Positions 37,911 to 47,786 of a stretch of DNA of 64,000 nt are shown one piece after another; position 1 is the stretch's first letter; each line of letters begins with the position of its first letter. The DNA comes from Caballeronia udeis (GTDB lineage: Bacteria > Pseudomonadota > Gammaproteobacteria > Burkholderiales > Burkholderiaceae). The notes under the pieces were generated by a model that did not search any database, was not told the origin of the DNA, and saw nothing but the letters and a program-made list of their open reading frames with translations. The position numbers and the translations under genes are program-made. The stretch covers positions 62,001 through 126,000 of the forward strand of contig NZ_FCOK02000022.1 of NCBI RefSeq assembly GCF_001544555.2. The letters run 5' to 3'.

Positions 37911-39560
37911 TTAGTGCGGCGCGGCGACTTTATCCCCGGTGACTTCATCCCGTATCCCAAGTGTGCGCTCCAACCATCCCACCTCCATTTCTGGCACGGA
38001 CCTCAGCAATAGATCGGTATAGTCGTCAAAGGGGGGAGATAGCACATGCGACTTGGACCCAAAGCGGACGACTTTCCCCCGGTGCATTACAGCGACACTG
38101 TCCGCGATGGCACGGACGATCGCTATGTCATGAGTTATAAAAATATAGGAAAGCTGTATTTCATCTTTCAGTCGCATCAGCAGGCTGAGAATTCCTTCGG
38201 CGACAAGGGGGTCAAGCGCAGACGTTGGTTCATCGCAAACGATAAGTTCGGGGTTTGCGGCAAGTGCCCGGGCAATGGCGACGCGCTGTTTCTGGCCGCC
38301 GGAAAGTTCTGCCGGATAACGGTCAATGAAGCCGTTGCTCATCTCGATCTGTTCAAGGAGTTCGTTAATGCGCCCCGTTTTCGCGGTACCGCCCAACCCA
38401 TGGTAAAAAGTTAGTGGCCGGCCAATGATCTCGCCAACGGTTTGCCGCGGATTCATCGCGGTATCTGCCATTTGATAGATCAGCTGGATGCGGCGCAGGT
38501 CATCTTTCGTACGCGCATTCAAACGTGGCGGCAATGTACTACCGTCGAAGGATATGGAGCCTTGCAGCGGCGGTAACAGGCCGGTGATCACACGAGCAAG
38601 GGTTGATTTTCCCGAGCCGGATTCGCCAACAATCGCTAGCGTCTGTCCCCTCGGCACTTGAAGCGATACATCAAACAACACCTTCGATTGAGGGTAGCCG
38701 GCGCTTACGTTGATGACCTTCAACAGCGGATTTGTCTGATCAGCCGCTTCCTCGCATTTAGCCTGTCGGACATTGACGAGCGCTTTGGTATACGCTTCGC
38801 GTGGCGCCGAAATGATCTGCTGGGCAGTGCCGTATTCTACTTTCTTGCCATTGCGAAGTACCAGGATGTCGTCGGAGATCTGTGCAACTACCGCCAGATC
38901 GTGAGTAATGTAAAGGGCTGCTGTTTGCGTTTCTTCTATCGCGCGCTTAATTGCGGCGAGCACGTCGATCTGTGTTGTAACGTCGAGTGCTGTTGTGGGC
39001 TCGTCGAAGACAATGAGCTCGGGGTTGGAGCACAGTGCCATGGCCGTCATGGCGCGCTGGAGTTGACCGCCGGAGACCTGGTGAGGATAGCGGCCACCGA
39101 ACGCGCCCGGATCTGGCAGACCTAGTACCTGGAAAAGATAGAGCGCACGGGCCCTTGCTTCCTTCTTGGACATTAGTCCATGTTTGATTGCGGCTTCGAT
39201 CACCTGGTCACCGAGGCGGTGAGCGGGGTTGAAGGCTGCGGCCGCTGATTGTGCCACGTAGCAGACACGTGCTCCTCGAATCTCTCGAATTCCACGTTTT
39301 CCGAGAGCGAGGATGTTTTTGCCATCCAGGAGAACTTCTCCTCCGGTTATTGCTGCGCCGCCGCGACCGTAGCCGAGCGCGGAAAGACCGATCGTCGATT
39401 TCCCGGCGCCAGATTCGCCGATAAGCCCAAGCACTTTACCTTTTTTTAGCGTAAAGGAAACGTCGTCTACGATGGTTACACGCTTGTGCAACCCACCTGG
39501 CGTATAGACTGTCGCCTCGACTCTCAGGTCGCGGACAGATAGAAGCTCACGCGTCACCAC
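37911..39560 (-). CDS. Fused double ABC ATPase of an oligopeptide/opine-type importer (DppD-DppF fusion)
   Basis: 549 residues holding two complete ABC domains. Domain 1: Walker A GESGAGKST, signature VSGGQLQRAMTAMAL, Walker B LIVFDEPTTALD. Domain 2: Walker A GESGSGKST, signature LSGGQKQRVAIARAL, Walker B LIVCDEPTSALD. Most peptide importers encode these as two proteins; the GsiA/YejF-like fused form is less common. GTG start with GGAGGAC close by, overlapping the permease gene upstream by 14 bases. It powers uptake by the three genes above it. Confidence 0.94.
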   Translation of the reverse strand: MVTRELLSVRDLRVEATVYTPGGLHKRVTIVDDVSFTLKKGKVLGLIGESGAGKSTIGLSALGYGRGGAAITGGEVLLDGKNILALGKRGIREIRGARVCYVAQSAAAAFNPAHRLGDQVIEAAIKHGLMSKKEARARALYLFQVLGLPDPGAFGGRYPHQVSGGQLQRAMTAMALCSNPELIVFDEPTTALDVTTQIDVLAAIKRAIEETQTAALYITHDLAVVAQISDDILVLRNGKKVEYGTAQQIISAPREAYTKALVNVRQAKCEEAADQTNPLLKVINVSAGYPQSKVLFDVSLQVPRGQTLAIVGESGSGKSTLARVITGLLPPLQGSISFDGSTLPPRLNARTKDDLRRIQLIYQMADTAMNPRQTVGEIIGRPLTFYHGLGGTAKTGRINELLEQIEMSNGFIDRYPAELSGGQKQRVAIARALAANPELIVCDEPTSALDPLVAEGILSLLMRLKDEIQLSYIFITHDIAIVRAIADSVAVMHRGKVVRFGSKSHVLSPPFDDYTDLLLRSVPEMEVGWLERTLGIRDEVTGDKVAAPH

Positions 39561-40377
39561 GTCCTCCCTTTAGACTGCTCGTTCGTTTCAAAAGCCAGTC
39601 GACTACCAGATTCACACAGACGGCCAGAGCGGCAATGGCTGCTCCGGGTACGAGGGCTGCCGATACGCCAAATATGATCCCATCCTTATTGTCCTTCACC
39701 ATTCCTCCCCAATCGGCCGTAGGCGGCTGTATGCCCAAGCCCAGGAATGAAAGACTTGATAGGAAGAGAATCGCGAAGGCGAAGCGCAATCCAAACTCGG
39801 ATAGTAGGGGAGACAATGTGTTCGGAAGAAGCTCACGGAATACGATCCACATCCTACCTTCACCTCGGAGTTTTGCAGCTTCGACAAATTCCATCACGGT
39901 AATATCTAGCGCAACTGCGCGACCCAGACGATAGACACGGGTGGAGTCAAGTACGGCCATCACAAGGATCAGTACGATCAGGTTCTGCGGTAAAGCGGCG
40001 AGAACGACGAGTGCGAAAATGAGCGTTGGAACCGACATCATCAGATCGTTAAGACGTGAGAGCAGGGTGTCCACAATGCCGCCGGAAACCGCAGCGGTGA
40101 AGCTAAGAAGAATCCCGAGTGAGAACGATATGACAGTCGCACTCAGAGCGACAAACAAAGTTGTGCGCGCTCCAAAGATCAGCCGTGAAAAAATATCCCG
40201 GCCGAGATTGTCGAGGCCTAGCAGATAATGCGAGTCTGCCGGAGCCCAGACATTGCCAACCATCTGTGTCTCGGAATACGGGGCAATCCACGGTGCGAGC
40301 GAGGCGCAAACAACAACGGCGAAAATCCCGACGATGCCGATCCATGCGGTGAGGGGAATCCGTTTCAATCTCCTCAT
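39547..40377 (-). CDS. Peptide/opine ABC transporter permease (DppC-like)
   Basis: 276 residues from ATG 40377, which overlaps the previous stop by ATGA; an upstream in-frame start has no family support. The short N-terminal helix (IPLTAWIGIVGIFAVVVC) is followed by GLDNLGRDIFSRLIFGARTTL, the hallmark of DppC/OppC proteins, and the EAA-like loop FVEAAKLRGEGRMWIVFREL. Six membrane segments. It pairs with the DppB-like protein in the inner membrane. Confidence 0.94.
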   Translation of the reverse strand: MRRLKRIPLTAWIGIVGIFAVVVCASLAPWIAPYSETQMVGNVWAPADSHYLLGLDNLGRDIFSRLIFGARTTLFVALSATVISFSLGILLSFTAAVSGGIVDTLLSRLNDLMMSVPTLIFALVVLAALPQNLIVLILVMAVLDSTRVYRLGRAVALDITVMEFVEAAKLRGEGRMWIVFRELLPNTLSPLLSEFGLRFAFAILFLSSLSFLGLGIQPPTADWGGMVKDNKDGIIFGVSAALVPGAAIAALAVCVNLVVDWLLKRTSSLKGGRGDA

Positions 40378-41399
40378 CGTGGGTGCCTCAGTCGTGGATT
40401 CGAAATGATCGCGATAATATCCGTAATCATGTTTAGTGAGATGTAGAGCGTGGCAAAGACGAGTCCGCAAGCTTGAACGACCGGCATGTCTCGAACGGTT
40501 ACAGCATCGACCATATACTGTCCCATTCCTGGGTAGACAAAAACGACCTCGATAACGACAACGCCAACGACGAGATACGCAAGATTCAGGGCGACGACAT
40601 TAACGATTGGCGCAATGGCATTTGGAGCCGCATGCTTGATGATTGCGCGGAAAGCCCCGATGCCTTTGAGTTCAGCGGTCTCCATATACGCGGACGACAT
40701 AACCGAAAGAATCGCTGCCCGCGTCATACGCATCATGTGCGCCAGGACCACCAGCACGAGTGAAAAGGTCGGGAGGGCTGTGGCCTTTACTTTGCTAAAG
40801 AAGTCCATCCCATCGTAGACGGTGGCCGGATAGGGGGCGACCCCCAACTTTACCGAAAAGCAGAGAATCAGCAGATAGCCTATAAAAAATTCCGGAAGAG
40901 AGATTGCTCCGAGAGACACTATGTTTATCAACTTGTCAGGAAGGCGGTTGCGGAAATGTACCGACAACATACCTAAGCTTACAGCTAGAGGTACAGAGAT
41001 GATTGCGGCAAATCCGGCGAGGAAAAGCGAATTACCGAGACGGTTTTTTATTTGCTCGCTGATTGAACTCTTGCTTGCCCATGACGTGCCGAAGTCGCCC
41101 CTGGATGCGTGACTGAGCCATTCGAAGTACCGCGTGGTGACTGGCCGGTCCAGACCCAGTTCCTGTCGGATGTTGGCGACAGCTTGGGGTGTCGCGGACT
41201 GGCCAAGATAGGTGCTGGCGAAGTCGCCGGGCAAAGCAGCGATGCCGCCGAAGATAAGGAAGGAAACGGAGAGTAACAGGACGACGCTCAAGACGAGCCG
41301 CTTCAGTATCAACAGCAGCAACGGGAAACGCACAAGCAGTCCCCGCTCTGGTTTGCTGCAGGTCTCTATATATTTCGACATGTGGAACGTTTCACTCAC
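40374..41399 (-). CDS. Peptide/opine ABC transporter permease (DppB-like)
   Basis: 341 residues, six membrane segments after an N-terminal extension of about 25 residues. The DppB signature ALPGDFASTYLGQSATPQAV and GLDRPVTTRYFEWLSHASRGDFG are followed by METAELKGIGAFRAIIKHAAPN, the ATPase-docking loop. The gene is second in the minus-strand operon, 76 bases after the binding protein. Confidence 0.94.
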   Translation of the reverse strand: MSETFHMSKYIETCSKPERGLLVRFPLLLLILKRLVLSVVLLLSVSFLIFGGIAALPGDFASTYLGQSATPQAVANIRQELGLDRPVTTRYFEWLSHASRGDFGTSWASKSSISEQIKNRLGNSLFLAGFAAIISVPLAVSLGMLSVHFRNRLPDKLINIVSLGAISLPEFFIGYLLILCFSVKLGVAPYPATVYDGMDFFSKVKATALPTFSLVLVVLAHMMRMTRAAILSVMSSAYMETAELKGIGAFRAIIKHAAPNAIAPIVNVVALNLAYLVVGVVVIEVVFVYPGMGQYMVDAVTVRDMPVVQACGLVFATLYISLNMITDIIAIISNPRLRHPR

Positions 41400-41475
41400 A
41401 GACTAGTAGGTCGGAACCGCACGGTACATCTACGGTTCCGGCTGTCTTATGCATTTAGATGACTGCCCCGAACAC

Positions 41476-43065
41476 TCAGGTGTTTAGCCAAACGCGGCTC
41501 GCGACGTAGCCGCTGGACATATCTAGTCCAATGTCGTGCACGTAGCCTTTGACTTCCTTGGTCGCCGCGTTCAGGTAATTGTTGAACATCGGCAGAATTT
41601 CCCCCCCATCGTCCCGAACCATCATTGCCATGCTGCGATACATGTCTTTTCGCTTCTCCTCGTTTAACTCGGCCCTCGCCTCGAGAAGTAACTGGTCGAA
41701 ATCCGGACGAACGAACCTGGATTCGTTCCATGTTGCTCCGGATTGGTAGACGAGCGAGTACATCTGGTCCTGAGTAGGCCGTCCGGTCCAAAAACACTGG
41801 CAAAACGGCACCTTCAGCCATACGTTGTTCCAGAAACCATCGTCTGGGTCGCGTTTAACGTCAATGCTGATTCCGGCTTTCTTCGCGCTTTCCTGGAAAA
41901 GTACCGCAGCGTCAACCGCTCCGGGGAATGCAATTTCAGCGGTGTGCAGAACAATGGAGCCGCTATAACCGGATTTTTTGTAATAGAACTTGGCTTTGTC
42001 CGGATCGTAGGTGCGTTGCTCGATCCCTTCGGGGAATAGGGCATAGGTATTATTGATCGGGAAATCGTTGCCGACCTTGCCGTATCCACCAAGGACTTTC
42101 CGGACCATCTCCTCACGATTAATCGCGTATTTGAGCGCCATTCGCAGATCATTGTTATTGAAGGGCGCGGTGTCGCAATGCATCGGGAAGGTGTAGTGAG
42201 CCCTCCCCGGAGTCGAAAGGATCTGAACGTTGGGCGATCTCTTAAGCAGGTCGATCGTTTTGGGATTAATCAGATTTATGAAGTGCACCTGGCCTGAAGT
42301 CAACGCCGCGATGCGTGCGGTGGCATCGTTCATAACCAGGAGTTCTACGGACTGAACGTGTCCACGATCGCTGCGCCAGTCATTTGTGTTCTTTTCGTAA
42401 GTAGACCTTACGCCTGCTGCCCACGACGTCAGCTTATACGGACCAGTTCCTACGCCGGACGCCGGATTGTCGTAGCCTCCGTTTGGTTGCATGACAAGAC
42501 GCCAGTCTGAAAGTAGCAGCGGCAACTCGGCGTTTCCTGAAGGGAGTGTGATAACGAGTGTATCGCCCTGTTTACCGATGCTGCCCATCATCTTCATGAC
42601 GCTCAGCGCCGTTGAGGCAGACTTCTCGTCGGAGTGGCGTTTAAGGGTTGCCAGGCAATCGTCAACGGTTAGCTCCTTGCCGTTGTGGAAATGGACTCCC
42701 TTCCTGATCTTGAAAGTCCACGTCTTCGCATCCGGCGTGTTGGTCCACGATTCCGCAAGGGAAGGGACTGCAGTTCCCTTCAGTGGATCAACCTCTACTA
42801 GCGTATCGCCCCAAATTCGAGAATTTACCAAGCTAACCTGCGAAATGAAGGTAGCCGGATCCTGACTGTCGGTGGTCGCTCCGCCTCCCAATCCGAGTTT
42901 GAGATGTCCTCCTTTTTTGGGCACCTGTGCAAACGCGGAACTGCCAAGCAGACCTTCGCCAACCAAGCCGACCATTCCCGCGGCGGCAGCCAGCTTGAGG
43001 AATTCTCTTCTGCTCAAAGTCGTCGTGGTTGAGTCTTGAGTGGTGTCATCTACAGCATTATTCAT
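41476..43065 (-). CDS. Peptide/opine ABC substrate-binding protein (SBP_bac_5) with Tat signal
   Basis: 529 residues. The N-terminus carries LSRREFLKLAAAAGMVGLVG, a twin-arginine signal, cut after about residue 47 (AFAQ). Family 5 features follow: AESWTNTPDAKTWTFKIRKGVHFHNGK and MALKYAINREEMVRKVLGG. These proteins bind peptides, opines, nickel or modified amino acids; the surrounding D-amino acid, carnitine and aminotransferase genes favour a modified amino acid. GAGGAAAC precedes the ATG. It heads the importer operon, with the shared control element at 43300-43372 about 235 bases upstream. Confidence 0.94.
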   Translation of the reverse strand: MNNAVDDTTQDSTTTTLSRREFLKLAAAAGMVGLVGEGLLGSSAFAQVPKKGGHLKLGLGGGATTDSQDPATFISQVSLVNSRIWGDTLVEVDPLKGTAVPSLAESWTNTPDAKTWTFKIRKGVHFHNGKELTVDDCLATLKRHSDEKSASTALSVMKMMGSIGKQGDTLVITLPSGNAELPLLLSDWRLVMQPNGGYDNPASGVGTGPYKLTSWAAGVRSTYEKNTNDWRSDRGHVQSVELLVMNDATARIAALTSGQVHFINLINPKTIDLLKRSPNVQILSTPGRAHYTFPMHCDTAPFNNNDLRMALKYAINREEMVRKVLGGYGKVGNDFPINNTYALFPEGIEQRTYDPDKAKFYYKKSGYSGSIVLHTAEIAFPGAVDAAVLFQESAKKAGISIDVKRDPDDGFWNNVWLKVPFCQCFWTGRPTQDQMYSLVYQSGATWNESRFVRPDFDQLLLEARAELNEEKRKDMYRSMAMMVRDDGGEILPMFNNYLNAATKEVKGYVHDIGLDMSSGYVASRVWLNT

Positions 43066-43299
43066 TGAAGTTTCCTCTTTGCCGACGTTGATTTTGGACT
43101 TACATCGAGAGCTGGCTTACGAGCTTTCCCGATTGAGCGTTCAATACGACTACATCTGGAGTTTCGAAAGACTAGCCGGGCGATTGCTTCAGTACCTTTG
43201 TGCTGATGGTCTCCATGGCGGGCCTTGGCCTCTACTTGGCAACGAAAGTGGATGGCACGTCGTGGACTGCTCAGAAAACGCGGTGATTCGTTTCTGCCG

Positions 43300-43372
43300 T
43301 GTGAACGAGGTCAGTAGATCAGAGCCATTTTTCCGGGGGTAGAAGTCGCTGTTTCGTCTCGCGAAAAAATGC
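43300..43372 (-). promoter_or_regulatory. Shared upstream element, copy 1 (before the ABC importer)
   Basis: On the minus strand this reads ATTTTTTCGCGAGACGAAAC, 24 further bases, then TGGCTCTGATCTACTGA. The same layout, GAAAC followed without gaps by exactly 40 bases ending TGGyTCTGrTCTACTGA, occurs at 53001-53070 and 56874-56941 before the two rraA genes. It probably contains the promoter and operator of the importer operon. The region between it and the start codon is about 235 bases of untranslated leader with no gene. Confidence 0.55.
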
Positions 43373-43800
43373 CTCCCTGAAAACCCGACCATCGGTTCGA
43401 ACTGAATTGTTGGTGAAGCATAAATCGCGACGAAATGTTGGCTCCGGCGGGATGGCTAACGAGCTGCATTAAGAATCAGACGTCGGAGGCGGACGACAAC
43501 GGCGAGCGAATTCCAGCGCTAAATTCGTTGTTTTTTCTCGAAATCATGGCAGTTGGTAGTTTCCCGGGAGTCGGCAGGTACACGTTCCGATGAGCGATGC
43601 CGACGCGCCAATCAGCTTCGGGGCTCGTGTGCGAATTGATGCTGTCTGGTTCCGAAGAGCACTGTCAGTCATCTGACATATTTTCATGTGGCGAAACAGT
43701 GGGTCATTTTTTGACAACTTTGCATCTGCTACCGTTCGTCCATTCGACGTGCGTGCCTGAGAGGACATCGAGGGTGAAGTTAGATTTGGTGCTGGATGTG

Positions 43801-43837
43801 ATTCTTATAACTTAGAAAAACTAATTTATCTAAGAAT
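43801..43837. promoter_or_regulatory. AT-rich inverted repeat in the divergent importer/porin region
   Basis: ATTCTTA at 43801-43807 pairs with TAAGAAT at 43831-43837, and CTTAGA/TCTAAG lie inside, in a strikingly AT-rich stretch. The full 43066-44216 gap (1151 bases) separates the divergent importer operon and porin and contains no gene I can support, so it is probably a complex control region, perhaps with a lost gene. Confidence 0.35.
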
Positions 43838-44216
43838 TAAATCGGGTTCGTTTCTATAGTCAGGGGATCGTTCGATACGGCAATGAATCAGCTCGTCGTG
43901 CTCATGAGCATGGCCGGTTTGTGGCGATGAATCGGGTCTTCTTTCAGCGCATAAATTGAGGGTATTGGACGATTGCCTTCAGTTGATACGCAGAAGTATT
44001 GATCCATAGGTGATTCCATTGAATAAGCTGATGGATATTTGGTTAGGTATACAAAATATATTGAAAACGACCGTCAAATAGCTGGCGATCGTATTGGAAA
44101 TATGGGTCCAGGTTGCAGGATGGCTTGCCCCGTTCAGATTCGTAAATTAGCAAGGTTTCGTTGTTGTGGAAGGTTGGGAGATCAATTTGTCAATTCGAAA
44201 GAGGAGTTAGGAAGCT

Positions 44217-45362
44217 ATGAAAAAAGGTTTGCTGTTCGTGGGAATTCCCGCACTTCTCCTGAGCGGAGTAAGTCATGCTCAGAATACCGTTACCCTTTAC
44301 GGCACTATTGACGAGGGTTTTAACTTCACAAATAACGCGCAGGGAAACCGCGGGTATCAGATGCTCGACGGCGACGTCGCGGGCGCCCGCTGGGGCCTGA
44401 AGGGTACGGAGGACCTTGGTGGGGAGCTCTCTGCGATTTTCCGATTGGAAAGTGGCTTCAATGCGAACACCGGGGCACTGGGCCAGGGTGGGTTAGCGTT
44501 CGGCCGGCAGGCGTACGTAGGCCTTTCCTCTGCGAAATTTGGCACTCTCACAATGGGTCGTCAGTACGACCCAACCATTGACATGTGGAGCGGTTTCACG
44601 GGGGCAGGCAACAACATCGGTGATTTCGCAGCTCATCCCTTTGATAACGACAATTCTGACTACGATTTCCGAATCCAGAATTCGGTCAAGTATGTGTCGC
44701 CGACAGTTAGCGGACTTACAGGGGAAGCTCTATACGGCTTTAGCAATGCTGCCGGCGGGTTCGCCACAAACCGCGTTTACAGTGCTGCAGGCTCCTATCA
44801 GATGGGTGGTTTCTCTGCGGCGCTTGCGTATATGAAGATGAACAACGGGGGGGCAAATACGACCGGTGCCGTCTCCAGTGCTACCCAGGTGTTCACGGGG
44901 TCGTCGCAGCAGAATATTGATGCGGGGGTCTCGTATACTTTTGAAAACAAGGCTCAATTGGCGTTTGCCTATTCTCACGTCGATGTCTACAACCCGACGA
45001 GCAATGCGTATTTTACTGTGCAGCCGACCCCCGGTTCGCAGAAGTCGTGGAAATTCGACAATTTCGATATTAGCGGTCAGTGGTTTTTCAAGCCAGACCT
45101 CTGGCTCGCGGCTGATTATACGTACACGCTGGAGCACGTAACGACAACGGCGGGGCGTTCATCACCCAAGTGGCAACAGGTGGCGCTGATGCTCAATTAC
45201 GATCTTAGCAAACGGACATCGGTATACATTCAGAGTGCATACCAGCACGTCAATGGTGACACGGGTACGCAATTTGATAACGCAAATATCGTCGGATCGT
45301 CGGGCATTTCATCGAATGGAAACCAGATGACATATCGAGTAGCGATGTTGCATAAATTTTGA
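44217..45362 (+). CDS. Gram-negative (OmpC-type) porin
   Basis: 381 residues. MKKGLLFVGIPALLLSGVSHAQ is the signal peptide, NTVTLYGTIDEGFNFTNNAQ the first strand, and the protein ends YRVAMLHKF, the outer-membrane signal. GAGGAG lies 9 bases upstream. It is divergent from the ABC importer operon and followed by a strong intrinsic terminator, so it is a single-gene unit. It probably admits the importer's substrate through the outer membrane. Confidence 0.95.
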   Translation: MKKGLLFVGIPALLLSGVSHAQNTVTLYGTIDEGFNFTNNAQGNRGYQMLDGDVAGARWGLKGTEDLGGELSAIFRLESGFNANTGALGQGGLAFGRQAYVGLSSAKFGTLTMGRQYDPTIDMWSGFTGAGNNIGDFAAHPFDNDNSDYDFRIQNSVKYVSPTVSGLTGEALYGFSNAAGGFATNRVYSAAGSYQMGGFSAALAYMKMNNGGANTTGAVSSATQVFTGSSQQNIDAGVSYTFENKAQLAFAYSHVDVYNPTSNAYFTVQPTPGSQKSWKFDNFDISGQWFFKPDLWLAADYTYTLEHVTTTAGRSSPKWQQVALMLNYDLSKRTSVYIQSAYQHVNGDTGTQFDNANIVGSSGISSNGNQMTYRVAMLHKF

Positions 45363-45586
45363 ATCCAGACCTTGCAATGCCGCTAAGCTTCGACCCATCC
45401 AGGTAGGTTGGTCGTCGCTACGGCGGTGGAGGCTTGCAGGTACGAAGCGCGGATGTTCAGATCTCCCCGCCGGCATCAAAGCAAGTGGGGTGCGTGCGGA
45501 GATTCGGTCTCGGAATGTCCAGGTTTGCTTCTTTCGCACGAGGGGAGCATGCCACCGTCCGGAAGTTTTCGGGTCGGAATGTTGTG

Positions 45587-45617
45587 CCGGTCCGTTGGAT
45601 TCGGGCCGGTTTTTTTT
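45587..45617 (+). terminator. Intrinsic terminator downstream of the porin
   Basis: CCGGTCCG and CGGGCCGG form an 8-base-pair GC-rich stem (one G-T pair) with a 7-base loop, followed directly by eight T. It lies 225 bases after the porin stop. It should end the porin transcript; the converging dehydrogenase gene ends at 45701. Nothing else is seen in 45363-45700. Confidence 0.8.
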
Positions 45618-45700
45618 GTAGCAACTGTGTTGGCGAATCTCGATAATAGATGACGCCTGCCATTTGAGCGGAAATGAAAGGCGTCAGTGAAAGGAACAAT

Positions 45701-47197
45701 CTACGAACTTTTGGGCTGCCCCACCGACCGGCCCATTGCATCTGGCAACGGCAACTTCCGGTGATTTGCCAAGATATTGTCAATCTTTGCTAGTATCGCC
45801 GGCGGAGCTGGAACCGCCTTGCCGATCTTTGAGTCCACGTGTAGAAGCATCTGTTCCGCTGTGGCAATCTCCTCGCCCGTGTCGGTGAGAAAGATTCTGT
45901 GAAACACGTGCAGGCGCTTCTGATCTGCTGCAAGCACCTGGCATGTCGAGTGGATTGCGGTACCGAGCTTTGCTTCGCCGAGATGGCGGATATGGGTTTC
46001 GACCGTGTAGTAGCTCTGTCCCGCATCGACATAGGCAAGGTCAACACCGACCAATCGCAGCAGTGCGTCAGTGGTATCGCCAAACACCTGCAGGTAACGG
46101 TGTTCCGTCATATGCCCGTTGTAGTCTACCCATGTCGGGTTGACTTTTGTTTCGACTAGACGAAGGGGCAAATTGCTATCGGATGTTGCTTTATCATCGC
46201 AACTGTTGTCCCACAGCGTTTTTTCAAAATCCTTGAGTAGCTTGCCGGCGCCCCACCCTTTGCCAGCGTTAGAGCATTTCAGCGTTTGAAGAATTCCAAC
46301 CAGATTTTCGTCACGCAATCGTTCGAGTTCTCGGATCGACATGCCTTTGGCCTGGTCGTCTGATTGATGAGCGATTTTCTCGATAAGTGTGTCGTTGAGA
46401 TCTACGTTATTCGTGAGTTTTGACCAGGGCCAGGTGAGACTGGGGCCGAACTGAGCAAGGAAGTGGCGCATGCCTGCTTCACCGCCAGCAATACGATAAG
46501 TCTGGAAAAGGCCCATTTGAGCCCAACGCAAGCCAAACGAGTACCGGATCACGTCGTCCAAGACCTCTACCGTACAGATATCGTCTTTGATGAGCCACAA
46601 CGCTTCACGCCAAATCGCTTCCAGCAAACGATCGCCGACGAACGCTTCAATCTCCTTCGCTATATGGACACCTTTCATGCCGATGGACGAGAGCTTATCT
46701 ATTGCTTCCTCGACTGTCTTCGCAGAGGTTTGGTCGCCGCCTACAATTTCCACTAACGGGAGCAGATAGACCGGGTTGTAAGGATGGGCGACGAACATCC
46801 GTTCGGGGTGCTTCATGCCGCGCTGAAGATCTGTCGGCAAAAGACCGGACGTAGAGGATCCGATCAAAGCGTCAGGTTTCGCCGCCGCATTGATTTCCTC
46901 TAGCACGGGACGTTTTACATCAAGACGTTCGGGCACGCTCTCTTGGATCCAATCGGCATCACGGACGGCGTCGTCGATTCGGCTGGTAAAAGTTAGCTTG
47001 CCACGCTTGGGACGTGGCGCCGAGGTGAGCGCTGCGTATGCAATCTCAGCATTAGCGAGGATCTCCTCGATTATTCGCTGCGACTCCGGATTTGGATCAA
47101 ACACCTTGACGTCGATACCTGCCAATAGAAAACGTGCAACCCATCCTCCACCAATGACACCGCTGCCGATGCAGGCGGCCTTGCCAATTTTTCTCAT
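45701..47197 (-). CDS. Carnitine 3-dehydrogenase fused to a thioesterase domain (CdhA-CdhB-like)
   Basis: 498 residues from ATG 47197, GAGGAAAATC upstream; a TTG start at 47224 is less likely. Residues about 1-320 are a 3-hydroxyacyl-CoA-dehydrogenase-fold L-carnitine dehydrogenase: CIGSGVIGGGWVARFLLAG, WIQESVPERLDVK, SSTSGLLPTDLQ, FVAHPYNPVYLLPLVEIVGG. From about residue 345 a 4HBT hotdog thioesterase follows (VNPTWVDYNGHMTEHRYLQVFGD). Known fused proteins oxidise carnitine and hydrolyse betainyl-CoA to glycine betaine. With the CdhC-like enzyme at 34010 this gives all three steps. Confidence 0.9.
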   Translation of the reverse strand: MRKIGKAACIGSGVIGGGWVARFLLAGIDVKVFDPNPESQRIIEEILANAEIAYAALTSAPRPKRGKLTFTSRIDDAVRDADWIQESVPERLDVKRPVLEEINAAAKPDALIGSSTSGLLPTDLQRGMKHPERMFVAHPYNPVYLLPLVEIVGGDQTSAKTVEEAIDKLSSIGMKGVHIAKEIEAFVGDRLLEAIWREALWLIKDDICTVEVLDDVIRYSFGLRWAQMGLFQTYRIAGGEAGMRHFLAQFGPSLTWPWSKLTNNVDLNDTLIEKIAHQSDDQAKGMSIRELERLRDENLVGILQTLKCSNAGKGWGAGKLLKDFEKTLWDNSCDDKATSDSNLPLRLVETKVNPTWVDYNGHMTEHRYLQVFGDTTDALLRLVGVDLAYVDAGQSYYTVETHIRHLGEAKLGTAIHSTCQVLAADQKRLHVFHRIFLTDTGEEIATAEQMLLHVDSKIGKAVPAPPAILAKIDNILANHRKLPLPDAMGRSVGQPKSS

Positions 47198-47786
47198 GAT
47201 TTTCCTCAAGTCGTGTTGGCTCAAATTCGTGACAAACCTCTCTTACGGAACCGGAAAAGAGGATATGTGAAGGACGTTACGAATACAAATGAGATAATTT
47301 TGGAATGCTGAACATGATTCAATGATGACGTGACGCCGTGGGGCTCGACGAATCGGATGAGTGGTGTAAGGCATGATCAATCAAAGGCAGATTCGCAAAT
47401 CTAGAAATATTTCGCATTCGCGGCCATTTTTGATCGATCCGCTACGAACCTGGACACCCTATGGGAGTTGAGTCTTCGTGAATTTTCGACGGGCTGGTGA
47501 CCACAAGCATCAATGTTGCCGCAAAGAGCGTCGAACTAGCCTTCCTTGGAAAGCCGCGTAGTGGGGACGATTTGGTTTGCCACGGCGAACGCCGCTTGAT
47601 GTCGACACCCTTCAACAGGCAGAAATCCGTCTCAAAACCCAGCGCGGTAGCTTTGATCGATGCGCTGGCGCCCGGAAAAGGCGTTGCGGCGACATTCAAA
47701 CCTCTGACGGGGCAAGGGCGAGTCATAAATCTGTGAACCGCGACGTCCTCGTCATAGCATCGACCGACGTTTAGCGATAGGAGAGT
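47198..47786. other. Gene-free stretch between the carnitine dehydrogenase fusion and the GMC gene
   Basis: About 590 bases. Open frames of 79 codons (47497-47736, plus) and 94 codons (47442-47726, minus) overlap each other; neither resembles a known family nor has a convincing ribosome-binding site. The part near 47198-47400 should hold the promoter of the dehydrogenase fusion. A decayed gene cannot be excluded. Confidence 0.35.

Noticed and set aside
43040..43342. 100-codon plus-strand frame opposite the importer leader
   Set aside because: It covers the binding-protein start and the shared control element antisense and has no domain or good ribosome-binding site.
47442..47736. Opposed 94- and 79-codon frames
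   Set aside because: Both look smooth but overlap on opposite strands, and neither matches a family I know; kept only as a note in the gap entry.
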